Below are positions 33,947 to 44,350 of a DNA stretch of 64,000 nt, in pieces; position 1 is the first letter of the stretch; each line of letters opens with the position of its first letter. The position numbers and the translations under genes are program-made. The notes below the pieces were generated by a model, which made no database searches, was not told where the DNA came from, and saw only the letters and a list, made by a program, of their open reading frames with translations. Source of the DNA: Pollenia angustigena (lineage: Eukaryota > Arthropoda > Insecta > Diptera > Polleniidae); NCBI GenBank assembly GCA_930367215.1, contig OV884058.1, forward strand, positions 200,960,208-201,024,207, written 5' to 3'.

Positions 33947-34531
33947 TCATGGCCTCCCGCTCTTAGCTTTACTGACGAGCATTGAAACGAAAATTTGAAA
34001 TATTTTTCTTAGATTTGGGTAGATATCTTCATCACAGTTTATTAAAGCATCTACATTGTTATCTGATAGATCAGGCTCAAGTTTAGATGTTAGTAGGTGC
34101 TTATCTCTTTTACCAAATATAATCAGCTCATCAGCTTGTTGTGGTTTTAACAGTTTTGTATCTGTATATGACTTGATTACACTTTGAGGTAGAAGTTTAG
34201 GTATGTTCAATACATTTAGGATATCTATTGGGAAAGTGGTTATTAAATCTTCTAAAATAAATTCAATAAGAGGAATGTAACCTGCAACTCGGTAGTAATC
34301 TTCAACATTTTGGACGTGATTATTTCGTTCAAATCTTTGTTCGTCGGCTTTATTTCTTTTTTCTTCAAGGCACATGATTAATATTTTGATAAGGCTTGAT
34401 CCTTTTTGGAGATCTATATCTTGCTTTTGTAAAATAATACTAAGTGGCTATGTTACAACAAGTATCACACTTAATATGTATATTCCGCAAATAAATTTAA
34501 AAGTACTAAGTGAGTTCCTTAATATAAAGGC
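33947..34531 (-). pseudogene. hAT-type (DUF4371/ZMYM1-like) transposase, C-terminal part
   Basis: Reading the minus strand from 34531: SLSTFKFICGIYILSVILVV, one in-frame stop, then PLSIILQKQDIDLQKGSSLI and a frame change into the 142-codon frame ending at 33947. That frame contains EDYYRVAGYIPLIEFILEDL and YPNLRKIFQIFVSMLVS. The order 'FkFi..iy.ls.iL...LS..LQ.kd.Di', 'YYRV..yIP.i', 'P.l..i..i....P.S.A' is that of hAT-like proteins of the ZMYM1/DUF4371 type. The expected ERxFS motif after the last segment is absent; SGRP and a stop follow. It joins to 35786-36307 across the inserted 1.24-kb element. Decayed and non-functional. Confidence 0.7.
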
Positions 34532-34539
34532 AGAGATAC

Positions 34540-35777
34540 CAGTGATGTTATACGTAGGGAAAAATCCCTATTGGTAGAGACTTTCTTCTAAAAATAATAG
34601 CCGTAGGGAAAAAAGGACAGATTTTTTGAAATCATTAAAATGTAGGGACTTTTGAATAATGTAGCGAACATAGAATACAAATAAAATTGTTAATAAATTA
34701 ATAAAATTGCTTAATTTCTTTGAGTCGTCGCTTGCCGTCATTTCAGCTTTGATTTTAACGTTAATATGAGAAAATCGCTTTTACAAGAATGGAGATCTTT
34801 TGAAATCAATTTTCCAAAACAATAAATACGCAATTTGTAAAAGATGGGTATCAAAAAGTTTTGAATTAAAGTCACCACAATTAAAGTTTTGAATGAAGAT
34901 AACTTTGACTTATCACTGCCACATGCCAATACAAATAGCGAAATGATTTTTTATATCATCACTGATGTGTTGGCGCAAAGGAAAGAAATGAGTAATAAGA
35001 TTTTATCTTCAATTTGCATAATCCGCTCTTTTACAAGACGAGTGTAGAAATTGTATTACCTTCCAGTGTACCAAAACTTATTTAAATAAAAATGGTATCC
35101 TTACACCTGTACAAATTGATACGGGCAACCAATTTATTTTTCTAGTATCCAAACAAAATCCAAAAGAACATAACGTAATTTTAAGTGAATTTCTATCACT
35201 TTTTCGAATATAAATGATACACTCGTTGTGAATCCAATGAATCACATCAAATAATCATTTGTGATTTTCTGATCCCAATTTAATTGTAGTTTTTATAATA
35301 ATTTTATTTTTTGTATTATTTTTCAATCGTAAATTATATACATAAATACTCATGTAGTTTTTGATTATATTTTAAATCATTTTTTATCGTCATATTTTTG
35401 AATTTTTTCTCTGATAAAAGCAGCACAATTATGGCTTTTGATGTTTTGAACAAATTTTATTTTAGAACCTCGTTTTTTGATTTTCAACAATTTTTGGGCT
35501 TCATTGATCAAGTGATAAATCAGGTTTTAATCATCAAAAGTGATCTGAGAATACTCATTTAGGTTATTTTTACAAAAAAGATCGTTGAAATGCTTGCTGG
35601 GAACAACTTTAAATAAAATGTATATACATTAATACAAATGATCTTATTTGTATTTATATATAATCATTTAAAAGTTGTAGGGATTTTTGTAGAGACAAAT
35701 CTTTTAACGCGTAGGGAAAAATAGGGATTTTTTACGGGCTGCGTAAGGAATTTTCAAAAAAGTTTATAACATCACTG
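34540..35777. mobile_element. Non-autonomous hAT element with perfect 8-bp target duplication
   Basis: Termini CAGTGATGTTATA at 34540 and its complement ending at 35777 (13 bp, CAGTG start as in hAT elements) are flanked by identical AGAGATAC at 34532-34539 and 35778-35785. The 1238-bp interior has no transposase. A segment with the CCCAGC-type MITE right end (about 35590-35603) lies inside. The insertion splits the hAT transposase pseudogene exactly at the duplication, so it is younger than that gene. Confidence 0.9.
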
Positions 35778-35785
35778 AGAGATAC

Positions 35786-36307
35786 TACCTTTCCACTCAG
35801 ATATTTTTTCCAAATATTCTACTATATGAAGAGAGTTTGGCTTCCAAATACTTTGCTAAAACTGTTTTTCGCTTAGAATGATTATATTGTAACAATTTTG
35901 TCGTTTCTTTAACAAATGATTCAACTTTTTGTATTAATGGCACTTTATTGCTTTTAGAAATTGAGTTGTTCGATTTATGGCAATAGCAAGGCGTTTGTTT
36001 CGCATTTGTCGCATTTCCAGAAATTTTTAACAGGTCCATTTTCTGCTGACATCAGTGGTCACCCATCTGTTCCATCTCCTAGTGGCTTCGCATCAATTGA
36101 CACATCAACGTCATCAATATCTTTTGAAGTCTCTTTAAATGCGTTTACAACAAAGCCAATAAATTCTTCCCTAAAAACTTTTTGTTGCATGTTGAAATAT
36201 CTTAAAGATAAGGAAATCTGGCTTTTCCTCGACAAATCCGTGCTTTCGTCAAAAATTATCGAATAGAATTTTGATTCATTTAACACATACATACATGAAT
36301 ATTGCAA
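35786..36307 (-). pseudogene. hAT-type (DUF4371/ZMYM1-like) transposase, N-terminal/central part
   Basis: The minus strand from 36307 reads NESKFYSIIFDESTDLSRKS, QISLSLRYFNMQQKVFREEF, IGFVVNAFKETSKD. The FDESTD motif with SxKxQxSLxLRY and EEFIGFV is the DUF4371 core of hAT-related transposases. A gap or frameshift near 36050 leads to ...ETTKLLQYNHSKRKTVLAKY. A further frame (reading EYLEKISEWKGS) approaches the insertion site at 35785. The region upstream of 36310 shows no BED finger, so the N-terminus is missing. It continues in 33947-34531 once the inserted element is taken out. Confidence 0.8.
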
Positions 36308-36907
36308 ATACTAAGGCTTTTTAATAATTTAACCGCACGCATTATCAAGCCAAACGTTTAGTCTTTGGATATAGATGGCACCTGCTGCGATTGAATGTAG
36401 AATAATAAGTAATTGAATACGGTAAACTAGATGTTTCATTGGAAATATCTAATAAATAGCTATTAGGATTAAGATTTGGATACTTATTGAAAATCGTTAG
36501 AGATTCAATAAAAAAAGTAAAAAATACATATTGAAAATTTCGTTAGAGATTCCATAAAAAAAAGACAAAAAAACCTTGCTAGGATTTCCAAAAACTTTTT
36601 ACATTAAAAAAAATATTATTATTGAGAATTCTTGTATTATCGAAATTAACAAAACATATTTTTATAATTTACGGGGGGGAAATTTCCTTATTTCAGTGGT
36701 TTTATTAAGAATAAAAATTGGTAATTAGCCACGACAAACAAAATCTTGTAAATTCAAATAAAATTTATTTAAAAGGGTACTTTTTTAATAGTATATGTAC
36801 TTTTAAATAACCATTTTCTTTAAAAGAGTTACTGATCAACCTACAAACACTTAAAGTAATATTTCATATTAAAGTGCACCTTAAATTGTTACTTTTTTTA
36901 AGGGTAA
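36308..36907. other. AT-rich DNA, no gene seen
   Basis: Contains the aagaataaaaattgg block (36707-36749) and a segment rich in gggtacttttttaa (36770-36905) that resembles 38570-38760. No coding content. Confidence 0.4.
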
Positions 36908-37512
36908 CTAGCTGGCCCGACAGACGTTGTCCTGTCCAAATTAGAAAAAAGTTTGCTTTCGATTTTTAAAATCCGTTAAAAAGATACGAACATTTGAAAG
37001 AAAAATTAGTCAAATCGATGGAGCCGTTTTCTGATTTTAGGTAAATCGAAAAAAGTGGGCGTTAAAGTGGGTTTTCTTTCCGTAAAAACCTTAACCATGG
37101 CAATCATTTTAAAGAAAAAATCGCCCAAATCGGTCAAGCCGTTCTCAAGTTATGCACTTAATAGAAAAAGGAGGCGTGGTAAATTTTTCTTTCGATGAAA
37201 ACTTAAAATGGCTTAATACGAAAATTTGAAAGAAAAATTTGTCAAATCCATGGAGCCGTTTTCTGATTTTAGGTAATTCGAAAAAAGTGGGCGTAAAAGT
37301 GGGCGGGGCAAATCTAAGTTGGGCCATGGCGATAATTTTAAAGAAAAAATCGTCTCAATTCCGCCCGCAGACCAAAAATCAAAAATCAGACTTCACAGTG
37401 TCACCCGCTAGAATATTCTGAATATTCCCTGAAAATTTAATCAAAAGCGGCCCAGCCGTTTTGGAGTCCATACGTTACATACATACATACGCACATCCTG
37501 TTTTATATATAA
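36908..37512 (-). mobile_element. Helitron-like non-autonomous element, copy A
   Basis: On the minus strand the element ends ...GGGCCAGCTAG followed by T. A 5-bp hairpin (GACAG/CTGTC) sits 7 nt before the CTAG, the classic Helitron 3' end. The other end carries atacatacatacgcacatcc and ttttatatata, shared with copy C. The interior has repeated 'aaatcgatggagccgttttc' and 'aagtgggcg' segments that match copies B and C. It encodes nothing; open frames at 37145-37421 are incidental. Confidence 0.6.
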
Positions 37513-37872
37513 TTTTAATTGAAAATTTTAAATAACAAATTTGTCGAGTAATGTTTGTTTCTTTTTAGAACAATGCATGTATGAATGTCGTTGTCGCAAA
37601 AACCAAGAAAAAGTTGTTTCTTCATTCTTGAAAATATCTTGTTTCATGGCTTTCCTATTTTTAAATCCAAAGTTTGTACTTCTTGTTACTTTTTGCACAA
37701 ATCCACAACTCGCAATCCATTTTGGAAATCATCCACAATTTTTAGTTTTTCTTTTAAAAAAGTCTCCTTCTTGTACTCATTTTACTGATCATTGCAGCAT
37801 AATCAAACAAAAATGCTACATAAACAAAACCTAAAATAGCGGTATTTTTTGCTGCTCACTTTGTTTTAAGTA
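37513..37872. other. Unassigned DNA
   Basis: Two overlapping open frames (37541-37834 and 37585-37788) show no motifs and are probably fortuitous. Confidence 0.35.
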
Positions 37873-38382
37873 AAGCCTAGTACTCTGTTCAAATTTGTGA
37901 AAAATGTTGAGCAACATTGATTATTCCACATGAAAATTTTGGCATTTATCAATGTTACCAATCTTGCGAGTTTGTACAATTTGACGTTTTTATTCCTTCA
38001 AAGTATGCTACATTGTTTCGTGTATGTAAACAAACGCCACATGTATTTTACTAAAATTATTTTTTTTTAATAAAAAATTTAATAAAAAAAAGTAAATATG
38101 GATAAAAAAACTGTTACCGATTGTGTTATTTTAATTTTTTATTTCTTTTTTAATATTAAGTTCATACTTTTTTGCTTTTGCTTAAAATTCCACGTGAAAT
38201 AAAGGCCGCTTACATTATTTCGCAGTTGTAAAAAAAATGTTGCCAGAAACATTTCGGTACTTTTTCACAAAATAAACAGAGTACAACTCCATCAACATTA
38301 TTTCATAGATATTCCGCACAAGTTTTTTTCATATGCATTTTGACAGCATTTCACGTGAAATGTTGAACAGAGTACCAGGCTT
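37873..38382. mobile_element. MITE with AAGCCTRGTACTCTGTTCAA ends
   Basis: Left end AAGCCTAGTACTCTGTTC (37873) and right end (minus) AAGCCTGGTACTCTGTTC (38382) are 20-bp inverted repeats with one mismatch. The interior contains several palindromes of the type tttcacgtgaaat (38352) and ttccacgtgaaat (about 38190). Non-coding, 510 bp. TTAA lies close to both ends but a clean duplication is not certain. Confidence 0.7.
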
Positions 38383-38404
38383 AAGAAGTTACTTCACATC
38401 ATGC

Positions 38405-38561
38405 TTTTTTAAACTAAAATTATGAATCCTATTTGTTCGCTAAATTGCGCACAAAAAAATATTTTTTGTTCGCTATATAAGGTACTCAATGGAGCAAATT
38501 TGTGTGTTCGTTAAATGCGATGTTCGCAGAATCGAAGGTTCGTTAAACAGGAATACTACTG
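38405..38561 (-). mobile_element. Possible pogo/Tigger-type MITE end
   Basis: On the minus strand the sequence begins CAGTAGTATTCCTGTTTAAC next to TA (38562-38563), then repeats gttcgntaaa-like motifs, as in pogo-type elements such as the one at 49425-49940. The opposite end was not found. Confidence 0.35.
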
Positions 38562-38563
38562 TA

Positions 38564-39496
38564 TATAGATTCTTGAAGAGACATCTTAATAATAAGGTTC
38601 ATTTAAAAACTTGTTGTTAAGGATACTTTTCTTTTAAATGTAAAAAAATTTATCTAAAAAAAGTTATCTTTTTATATTTTATAGAAATATACTTAAAAAA
38701 AGTACCTTTTTACAAAGGTACTCAATTATCTTAAGACCACTTTAATTGAATACTCCACATAAAGATAAAAAATAATAATGAACTTCTTTGTTCAATATAA
38801 TTAAAAACAACTTAACTTTTTTTCCAAATTTGTAAAAGTGTTAAATATTTGCTCATATATTTCTTTGAAATTGAGAAATTCGAAACTAATTCAAAGCCCC
38901 TTATGTATATTGCTTGTATGTTGTCATCATTTAAATCATCTCCATCATCTATAAATTCGTGGGTATTCTAAGTTATTAAAAAATAATTTGTATGTTTTTT
39001 TTTTACATTTTGCCCATTAAAAAAAACATAATTTACGCTTCATTTGCCAGCATTTCTTAACAATAGAAGAAGGCTGTAAATCTTGTTTGTATTTTTTCAA
39101 TTCTTTTTTAGTTTTACCGACCAAAATCTGAATTTAAGTACTTTTAAAAGGCTTGATTTTTTAATTTGTAGATTTTTTTATAAAATGTTTCATTATTTTT
39201 TTTTTTTTTTTTTTTTTTTGTTGTATTTCGTTACACATGAGCTAATTTTGTTTGAAAACATGTATGAAATTAAGATTTATTCGCTATTAAGACATAAGAT
39301 TTATATCTTCTTTTTTAAGAATTTAGTTTTGATATAAAAACAAAGAAAAAACTATAATTTTTTAATTCTAAAAATACGTTTTACTAAACAAATAGCGACT
39401 AAACATCGTATTCATAAACGGTTATTAAATTAAGCACACGTTTATTAAGGAAAATTTTAGAGAATAGATTATATTCACAAGTAAAGACTAAGCTAT
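38564..39496. other. AT-rich DNA, no gene seen
   Basis: Includes a poly(T) run at about 39197-39219. Nothing recognised. Confidence 0.4.
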
Positions 39497-39743
39497 ATAT
39501 CGTCATATTAAATGCAAACGGACGTAACTACACAAAATTTCGAAATTGAGTTTTTTATCGATTATGGTTTGTTTCATCAAAATACATGTTCATGCATTCC
39601 TACGATCAAAAATGGCGATTTTATACTAACAAAATTCAAACGCCAATGACATCTTGTTGTTATTGATTTTGTAAAGTTGTTTGCTTCTCCTGTGAAAAAA
39701 TAAAAAGTGTAGTTACGTCCGTTTGCATTTAATATGACGATAT
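39497..39743. mobile_element. 247-bp MITE with perfect 37-bp inverted repeats
   Basis: Left arm 39497-39533 and right arm 39707-39743 are exact inverted copies, starting ATATCGTCATATTAAATGC and ending at GTAACTACAC. The outermost TATA may be the target site. Perfect arms suggest a recent insertion. Non-coding. Confidence 0.8.
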
Positions 39744-39823
39744 GTATACATAAATATTAAAGAGCTGCGCAAAATGTTTTAAAAGTTATTTGTTCTACAT
39801 ATTTCACACTATATACTTCCAAT

Positions 39824-41163
39824 CAGTGATGCCAACTTCGTGCTTTTGGCACTATTTATAGTGCTTTTTGATGCCTCAAAACGCCAAAGTTTTACCCATA
39901 GTGCAAATCTAAAAAAAAACACTAACTTGTTTTTTTTCTACCAATTTGTAAAACTACGATTATATAGAGGATGATTTTGTTGAACTTTGCTATTTGGGGT
40001 ACAATTTTGATTTTCAAAGGCGCTAAAATAAACTTCTTCGAATAATCACAGCCGCTCCCTGGTATGTTAAAAACTCAAACATTCATAAGGATCTCAATGT
40101 GCCATTAGTTAAAACTATGATTACAAAATATGCAATAAAATATTTAAAAAGGCTTGAACAACACCCAAATCCACTAGCTCGCAATATTTTAAATCATGGC
40201 GGCCACACTCGCTTAAGAAGAAGAGACACTTACCCAATTAGATGAGCGATAAACACCTATATAAGTGAACAGAACCCGTGATGAAGAAAATTTTGTCTGG
40301 CACTGGCACTGGCAGGACATAAAATAACGTATTAGGTTAAGATTTAATATATGAAGATTCAATAAAAAATAATGACAAAAAAAAAATAAATTTGAGAAGG
40401 CTTGTAAAGATTTTAAGATTTCAAATGATAAAAAAGTGATAAAAGAAAGTTACATTCGTTTTACCAAAAACTTTATTTACGAGGTTAGAGCCTTAAAAAC
40501 AGCTGCCATTTTTCACGCGCTTTAGTTTTCCACGAGTTGTGCACTTCTACCTCTAGTGCTATTGCAAAAAGGTTTGACTAAGTATTAGAATGCATATCAT
40601 ATATATAATTTTATATATAATAATATCATAAGCCAATTGTTTTATTAAACTTTGCACGATTTTAATTTAGATTTATTAAAACGATAAAATATAAGGACGT
40701 TTATTAAAATATATGCTGTCATTAAGTTTTATAAACAATGGTCGGCCATTGCAAATTTTCGGTAATTGCAACAGGCCAGATATTTTTGAGTTACGAAAAT
40801 CGAGTTCGCACTGTATTACTTTAAAACTGTTTTATGGCTAATTTAAACTCCAAATGATTTGAATGATATTATTTTTATTTAAGATAATAATAATACATTT
40901 AAAAATGTTTATATACAAATGTTAATAGTATATTTATTATTTAATCTTAAATGAAAATGGTCCCCATCAACGCGGTTGCCTTTTTTTTAAATTTTGGAGG
41001 TATATAATATTCGGCAGAGCCGAATGCAACTTGTTTTGTGTTAAATTAAATTGTAAAAAAGCTAAGTGCTTTTTACGCTTTTTTTTTTTTGCTCGAAATA
41101 GTGCTTTTAAGTGCTTTTTTAAATTTTAAAGTGCTTTTTGCTATCAAAAAGTTGGCATCACTG
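39824..41163. mobile_element. Non-autonomous hAT element with perfect 8-bp target duplication
   Basis: Termini CAGTGATGCCAACTT (39824-39838) and its exact complement (41149-41163) are flanked by CTTCCAAT on both sides (39816-39823 and 41164-41171). The 1340-bp interior has no hAT transposase. It contains a jockey-type LINE fragment (40039-40395) and, near 41000, a gtatataatattcggc end of the TATACCC-type repeat. Subterminal aagtgctttt motifs recur near both ends. Confidence 0.9.
40039..40395 (+). pseudogene. Jockey-type LINE 3' end inside the hAT element
   Basis: A 68-codon uninterrupted frame (40039-40245) reads IITAAPWYVKNSNIHKDLNV, PLVKTMITKYAIKYLKRLEQ, HPNPLARNILNHGG and ends at TGA. The 'aPWYvkN..iHkDL.vP.vk', 'RL..HpNplA' pattern is the C-terminus of jockey-type reverse transcriptases. 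A short 3' untranslated region with the repeat ctggcactggcactggcagg and an A-rich tail (about 40360-40390) follow. This is a heavily 5'-truncated insertion that entered the hAT element or travelled with it. Confidence 0.7.
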
Positions 41164-41207
41164 CTTCCAATCGCTGTACATATTACAGTGTACGTATAAA
41201 AAACAAC

Positions 41208-42683
41208 ATGACTCTCCATAAAAATAAATCCAGCATCGTTCAAAATGTTTTTCTATACAACTTTGTTAAGCGCGTTTTCGCCTCCACTCAGCGCATGCAT
41301 TCTTTAAAATATGGCTACTTCCCTAGAGTTTGGAAAGAATCGTTTCTTATTCCTTTATTCAAATCTGGAAATAAGTCAAATATAATAAATTATCGAGGCA
41401 TAGCTAAATTAAACGCTATTCCAAAACTATTTGAAAAATGTATTACTGATTCTCTCGTTCATCAAGTATCTCCCCTACTTACGCCATGTCAACACGGTTT
41501 TCGTAAAGGAAATTCAGCTTTGACTAATATTCTACAATTAACTACTTTGGTTAATGAAGGATTTACTCTTGGTCAACAAACAGATGTCATTTATATTGAC
41601 TTCAGTAAAGCCTTTGATAAAGTTAATCACAAGCTTCTGCTTAAAAAATTGGATGAAAAGGGTTTCGATAATACTTATTTAAGCTGGTTAAAGTCATATC
41701 TGTTATGCAGAACACAGTCCGTTAAATCTAATTCTGCAAATTCAAGAAATATTTTGGTAACATCCGGTGTTCCGCAGGGAAGTCACCTGGGCCCAATTTT
41801 ATTTCTACTTTTCATCAACGATTTGTCTGAAGCAATAAATTATTCTAATATACTGATGTTCGCAGACGATGTTAAAATATTTTTAAGCCTTAAGCATTTA
41901 CCAGATAATAATTATCTCCAAAAGGACTTGGATAATTTTTATAATTGGTGTAACATTAATTTAATGGAACTTAACCTCAAAAAATGCAAGCACATGACTT
42001 TTTCGAGAAGGCGTGACGCTCTTGGTCACTATTATATCAGTGGTCATAAACTGGAATCAGTAAACGTTATTATGGATCTTGGTGTTTTGTTGGATGGAAA
42101 ATTAAACTTTGTACAACATATCATGATGGCTGTTAATAAAGCTCGAGGAATCTTGGCTTTCATCAAACGATGGGCAAAAGAATTTAAGGACCCCTTTATT
42201 ACCAAAAGATTATTCACGTCACTTGTAAGACCGATTTTAGAGTATGGCTCAATTGTATGGGACCCCTACTATAACGTTCACATTAATCTTATCGAATCTG
42301 TTCAGAAACAGTTTTTACTTTTTTGTCTAAGAGATGCTTATAGAGGCAATTCTGCGGTTCCATCATATTCATCACGACTTGCTTTGATTCAACTGCCAAC
42401 ATTAAAAAGCCGAATAATTATGCTTAACGTTTCATTTCTTGTAAATCTTTTAAACGGAAATTTTTTATCAGATTTTCTTTTAAGTAAAATATCATTGAAT
42501 ATTCCTCAACGCACATTAAGATTTAATCAACCACTATATGTTAAAACTTTTAGAACTAACTACGAGATGGCAGACCCGTTTAGGAAATTATGTTGTTGTT
42601 TTAATGAAATGTTTAATTTTGTAGATTTTTCTTTAAATGTTGATGTTATTAAACGTAATATTATTTTAAGTTTAAACATGTAA
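41208..42683 (+). CDS. Non-LTR retrotransposon reverse transcriptase, uninterrupted 491 codons
   Basis: Open from 41172 or earlier to the stop at 42681-42683, with no frameshift or stop. Motifs: WKESFLIPLFKSG (42-54), NYRGIAKLNAIPKLFEK (61-77), HGFRKGNSA (96-104), IDFSKAFDKVNH (130-141, catalytic Asp), SGVPQGSHLGPILFLLFIND (186-205), FADD (218-221, catalytic) and LGVLLDGKL (291-299), then the C-terminal RPILEYGSIVWDP region. All catalytic residues are present. Endonuclease and ORF1 are absent, so the copy is 5'-truncated; the ATG is simply the first Met. CR1/jockey superfamily, exact clade uncertain. It starts about 40 bp after the hAT element. The clean frame makes it one of the youngest insertions here. 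Confidence 0.92.
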   Translation: MTLHKNKSSIVQNVFLYNFVKRVFASTQRMHSLKYGYFPRVWKESFLIPLFKSGNKSNIINYRGIAKLNAIPKLFEKCITDSLVHQVSPLLTPCQHGFRKGNSALTNILQLTTLVNEGFTLGQQTDVIYIDFSKAFDKVNHKLLLKKLDEKGFDNTYLSWLKSYLLCRTQSVKSNSANSRNILVTSGVPQGSHLGPILFLLFINDLSEAINYSNILMFADDVKIFLSLKHLPDNNYLQKDLDNFYNWCNINLMELNLKKCKHMTFSRRRDALGHYYISGHKLESVNVIMDLGVLLDGKLNFVQHIMMAVNKARGILAFIKRWAKEFKDPFITKRLFTSLVRPILEYGSIVWDPYYNVHINLIESVQKQFLLFCLRDAYRGNSAVPSYSSRLALIQLPTLKSRIIMLNVSFLVNLLNGNFLSDFLLSKISLNIPQRTLRFNQPLYVKTFRTNYEMADPFRKLCCCFNEMFNFVDFSLNVDVIKRNIILSLNM

Positions 42684-42777
42684 CTGCAGTTATATTGAGA
42701 AAAATTGTTAAATATAATATTTAGTCTGTAAGGATTGTATCCATAGACTTAATTTAATCAATAAATAAATAAAAAAA
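42684..42777 (+). mobile_element. LINE 3' untranslated region and A-rich tail
   Basis: About 85 bp ending tcaataaataaataaaaaaa, a (AATA)n/A tail marking the 3' end of the insertion. Confidence 0.65.
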
Positions 42778-43012
42778 AGTTACATGCAACGCTTTTTATG
42801 CAGCAGCAGCACAAGTAAAAACAAAATTTAATTTGTCAAAATCAGCTGGTTTGTTTGAACGCTGTTTGTGACGCTTACAAAAGTAGAAAGTAAACCTACT
42901 TTTCGCCTCATGGCATCTTCACTTTTTTGCACGTAACTTACTACGTATAACTGCAAATATTATACTTTTTTGACAGCTGCGTATGCTGCGAAAAAGCGAG
43001 TAACGCGTGGTG
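42778..43012. mobile_element. Probable short MITE
   Basis: gttacatgcaacgctttttatgcagca at the left and, on the opposite strand, gttactcgctttttcgcagca at the right form an imperfect inverted repeat of about 25-30 bp around 235 bp of non-coding sequence. No clear target duplication. Confidence 0.4.
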
Positions 43013-43660
43013 AGGACCTCCACCTTTAGGGCTTGTGTTTTCAAAAACGGCAAATTATTAGCATCGAGTGCAATAGAACACATACAAAAAAATGGTTAAA
43101 AAATTATACAATAGAATAGCTAAATATGTACAGTGAGAAGCATAAATCAAGACGACATGTTTTTTATTTTGTTTTATTTGATATTGAAAACAAAAACAAA
43201 ATTAAACAACGAATAAGAAAGCAAAACGTAAAGACAGTACATGCATCTGTGTACTCGTTTCTTTTCCCCTCGTCCCTTTCGCCTATAAAGAAGCAATCAT
43301 GTCAATAAGACATGAGCCGTATGAGCATAGACTTATTTATTCCAATTTTGTAAAATTATTCATATACTAAAGTCCATCAAATTTGTGCACGCTTATTCTA
43401 AGAAACAAACATAAAATATCCTTAAGTACCTGGCAATTCCATAATTTTGCACAGCAATAGTCTTGGTACTCTCTAAAGTGATCTATGTTTAAGTATTAGC
43501 ATATCTATTATTTTAAATGTTTTTTTTTTTCTTTCTACATTAATTAGGGTACATTTAGAATGTATTCAGAGTTTTTTCTTGTTGATATCAGTAGCAATAA
43601 TTGGTTTTTTATTGAAAAAAGTGTTAAATAAAATGAAAGTGATCAAATAACTAATAAAAG
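43013..43660. other. AT-rich DNA, no gene seen
   Basis: Nothing recognised; the open frame at 43126-43308 has no motifs. Confidence 0.35.
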
Positions 43661-43963
43661 TAATTCAACAATACAAAAGGTAATAAATCGATTTCAAAAG
43701 GAAAAATGAGTTGAAAAAAAGACTAGGTCTGGGCGTCCTCGCAAGCTTAGTATCCGAGAAAAATAGTGTCTTTAATTTGGAATGAACCCTTTGAAAGTGC
43801 ACCAAAGATTGTTGCCGAGTTAAAAGTCCATGGACAAAAGTGTTCCGCAGATACAGTAAGCAGATCAATCAAAAGAGCTCGGTACAACGCTCGTACAGCA
43901 CGCAAAAAACCCTATATAAGCGAAGTCAACAGAAAAAAGCGAATTGATTTTCGACTTTTGTGA
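43661..43963 (+). pseudogene. Tc1-like transposase, DNA-binding domain remnant
   Basis: A broken frame reads LGLGRPRKLSIREK, the GRPRK hook between the two helix-turn-helix units of Tc1 transposases, then after a frame change SLIWNEPFESAPKIVAELKV, HGQKCSADTVSRSIKRARYN and KKPYISEVNRKKRIDF. This matches the second helix-turn-helix (S-x-x-T-V-x-R-x-I/L) and the 'KKP.iS..NrkkRl' linker. The catalytic DDE part is missing. Flanking sequence (43964-44350) matches 44930-45070 and 48120-48375, so several remnants of this element family lie close together. Confidence 0.7.
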
Positions 43964-44350
43964 ATAAAAAAGTTGGTAACAGATTTTAATCATTTATGGC
44001 TTGTTTTGTTTCCAGCTTCGTTTTTTATATGTCTTTTTTATGAATTTTTAAAAAACAAAAACTTCGAAATTTTGGCAAAAAAAAATTATGCTTCAAAAAC
44101 GTATGAAAAAAAAATGTTACTTTTCTTGACTTTTATTGCGGGGTTTCGGTTTTTTTAGTACTTTCAATAAACTAAACCATTTTTGAGTTACGCGAATATA
44201 AGTATGTTGTGCAACCTCCTCCATTTTCGAAATAACCAGAGCCAATCTAAAATAAACCGAGAGCACCACTAGATTAAGCGTACCTGAACTATGTAAAAAT
44301 GCCATGTGCCCGGCTTGTCACAAAAAAATGTGTAAATTTCTTGCACAGTG
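43964..44350 (+). repeat. Non-coding part of the Tc1-like family, copy 1
   Basis: Contains gtaacagattttaatcattt, gttacgcgaatataag, gtgcaacctcctccattttc and the end tgcccggcttgtcac...cacagtg. These segments recur at 44930-46190 (expanded as a tandem array) and 48120-48375. Confidence 0.55.
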
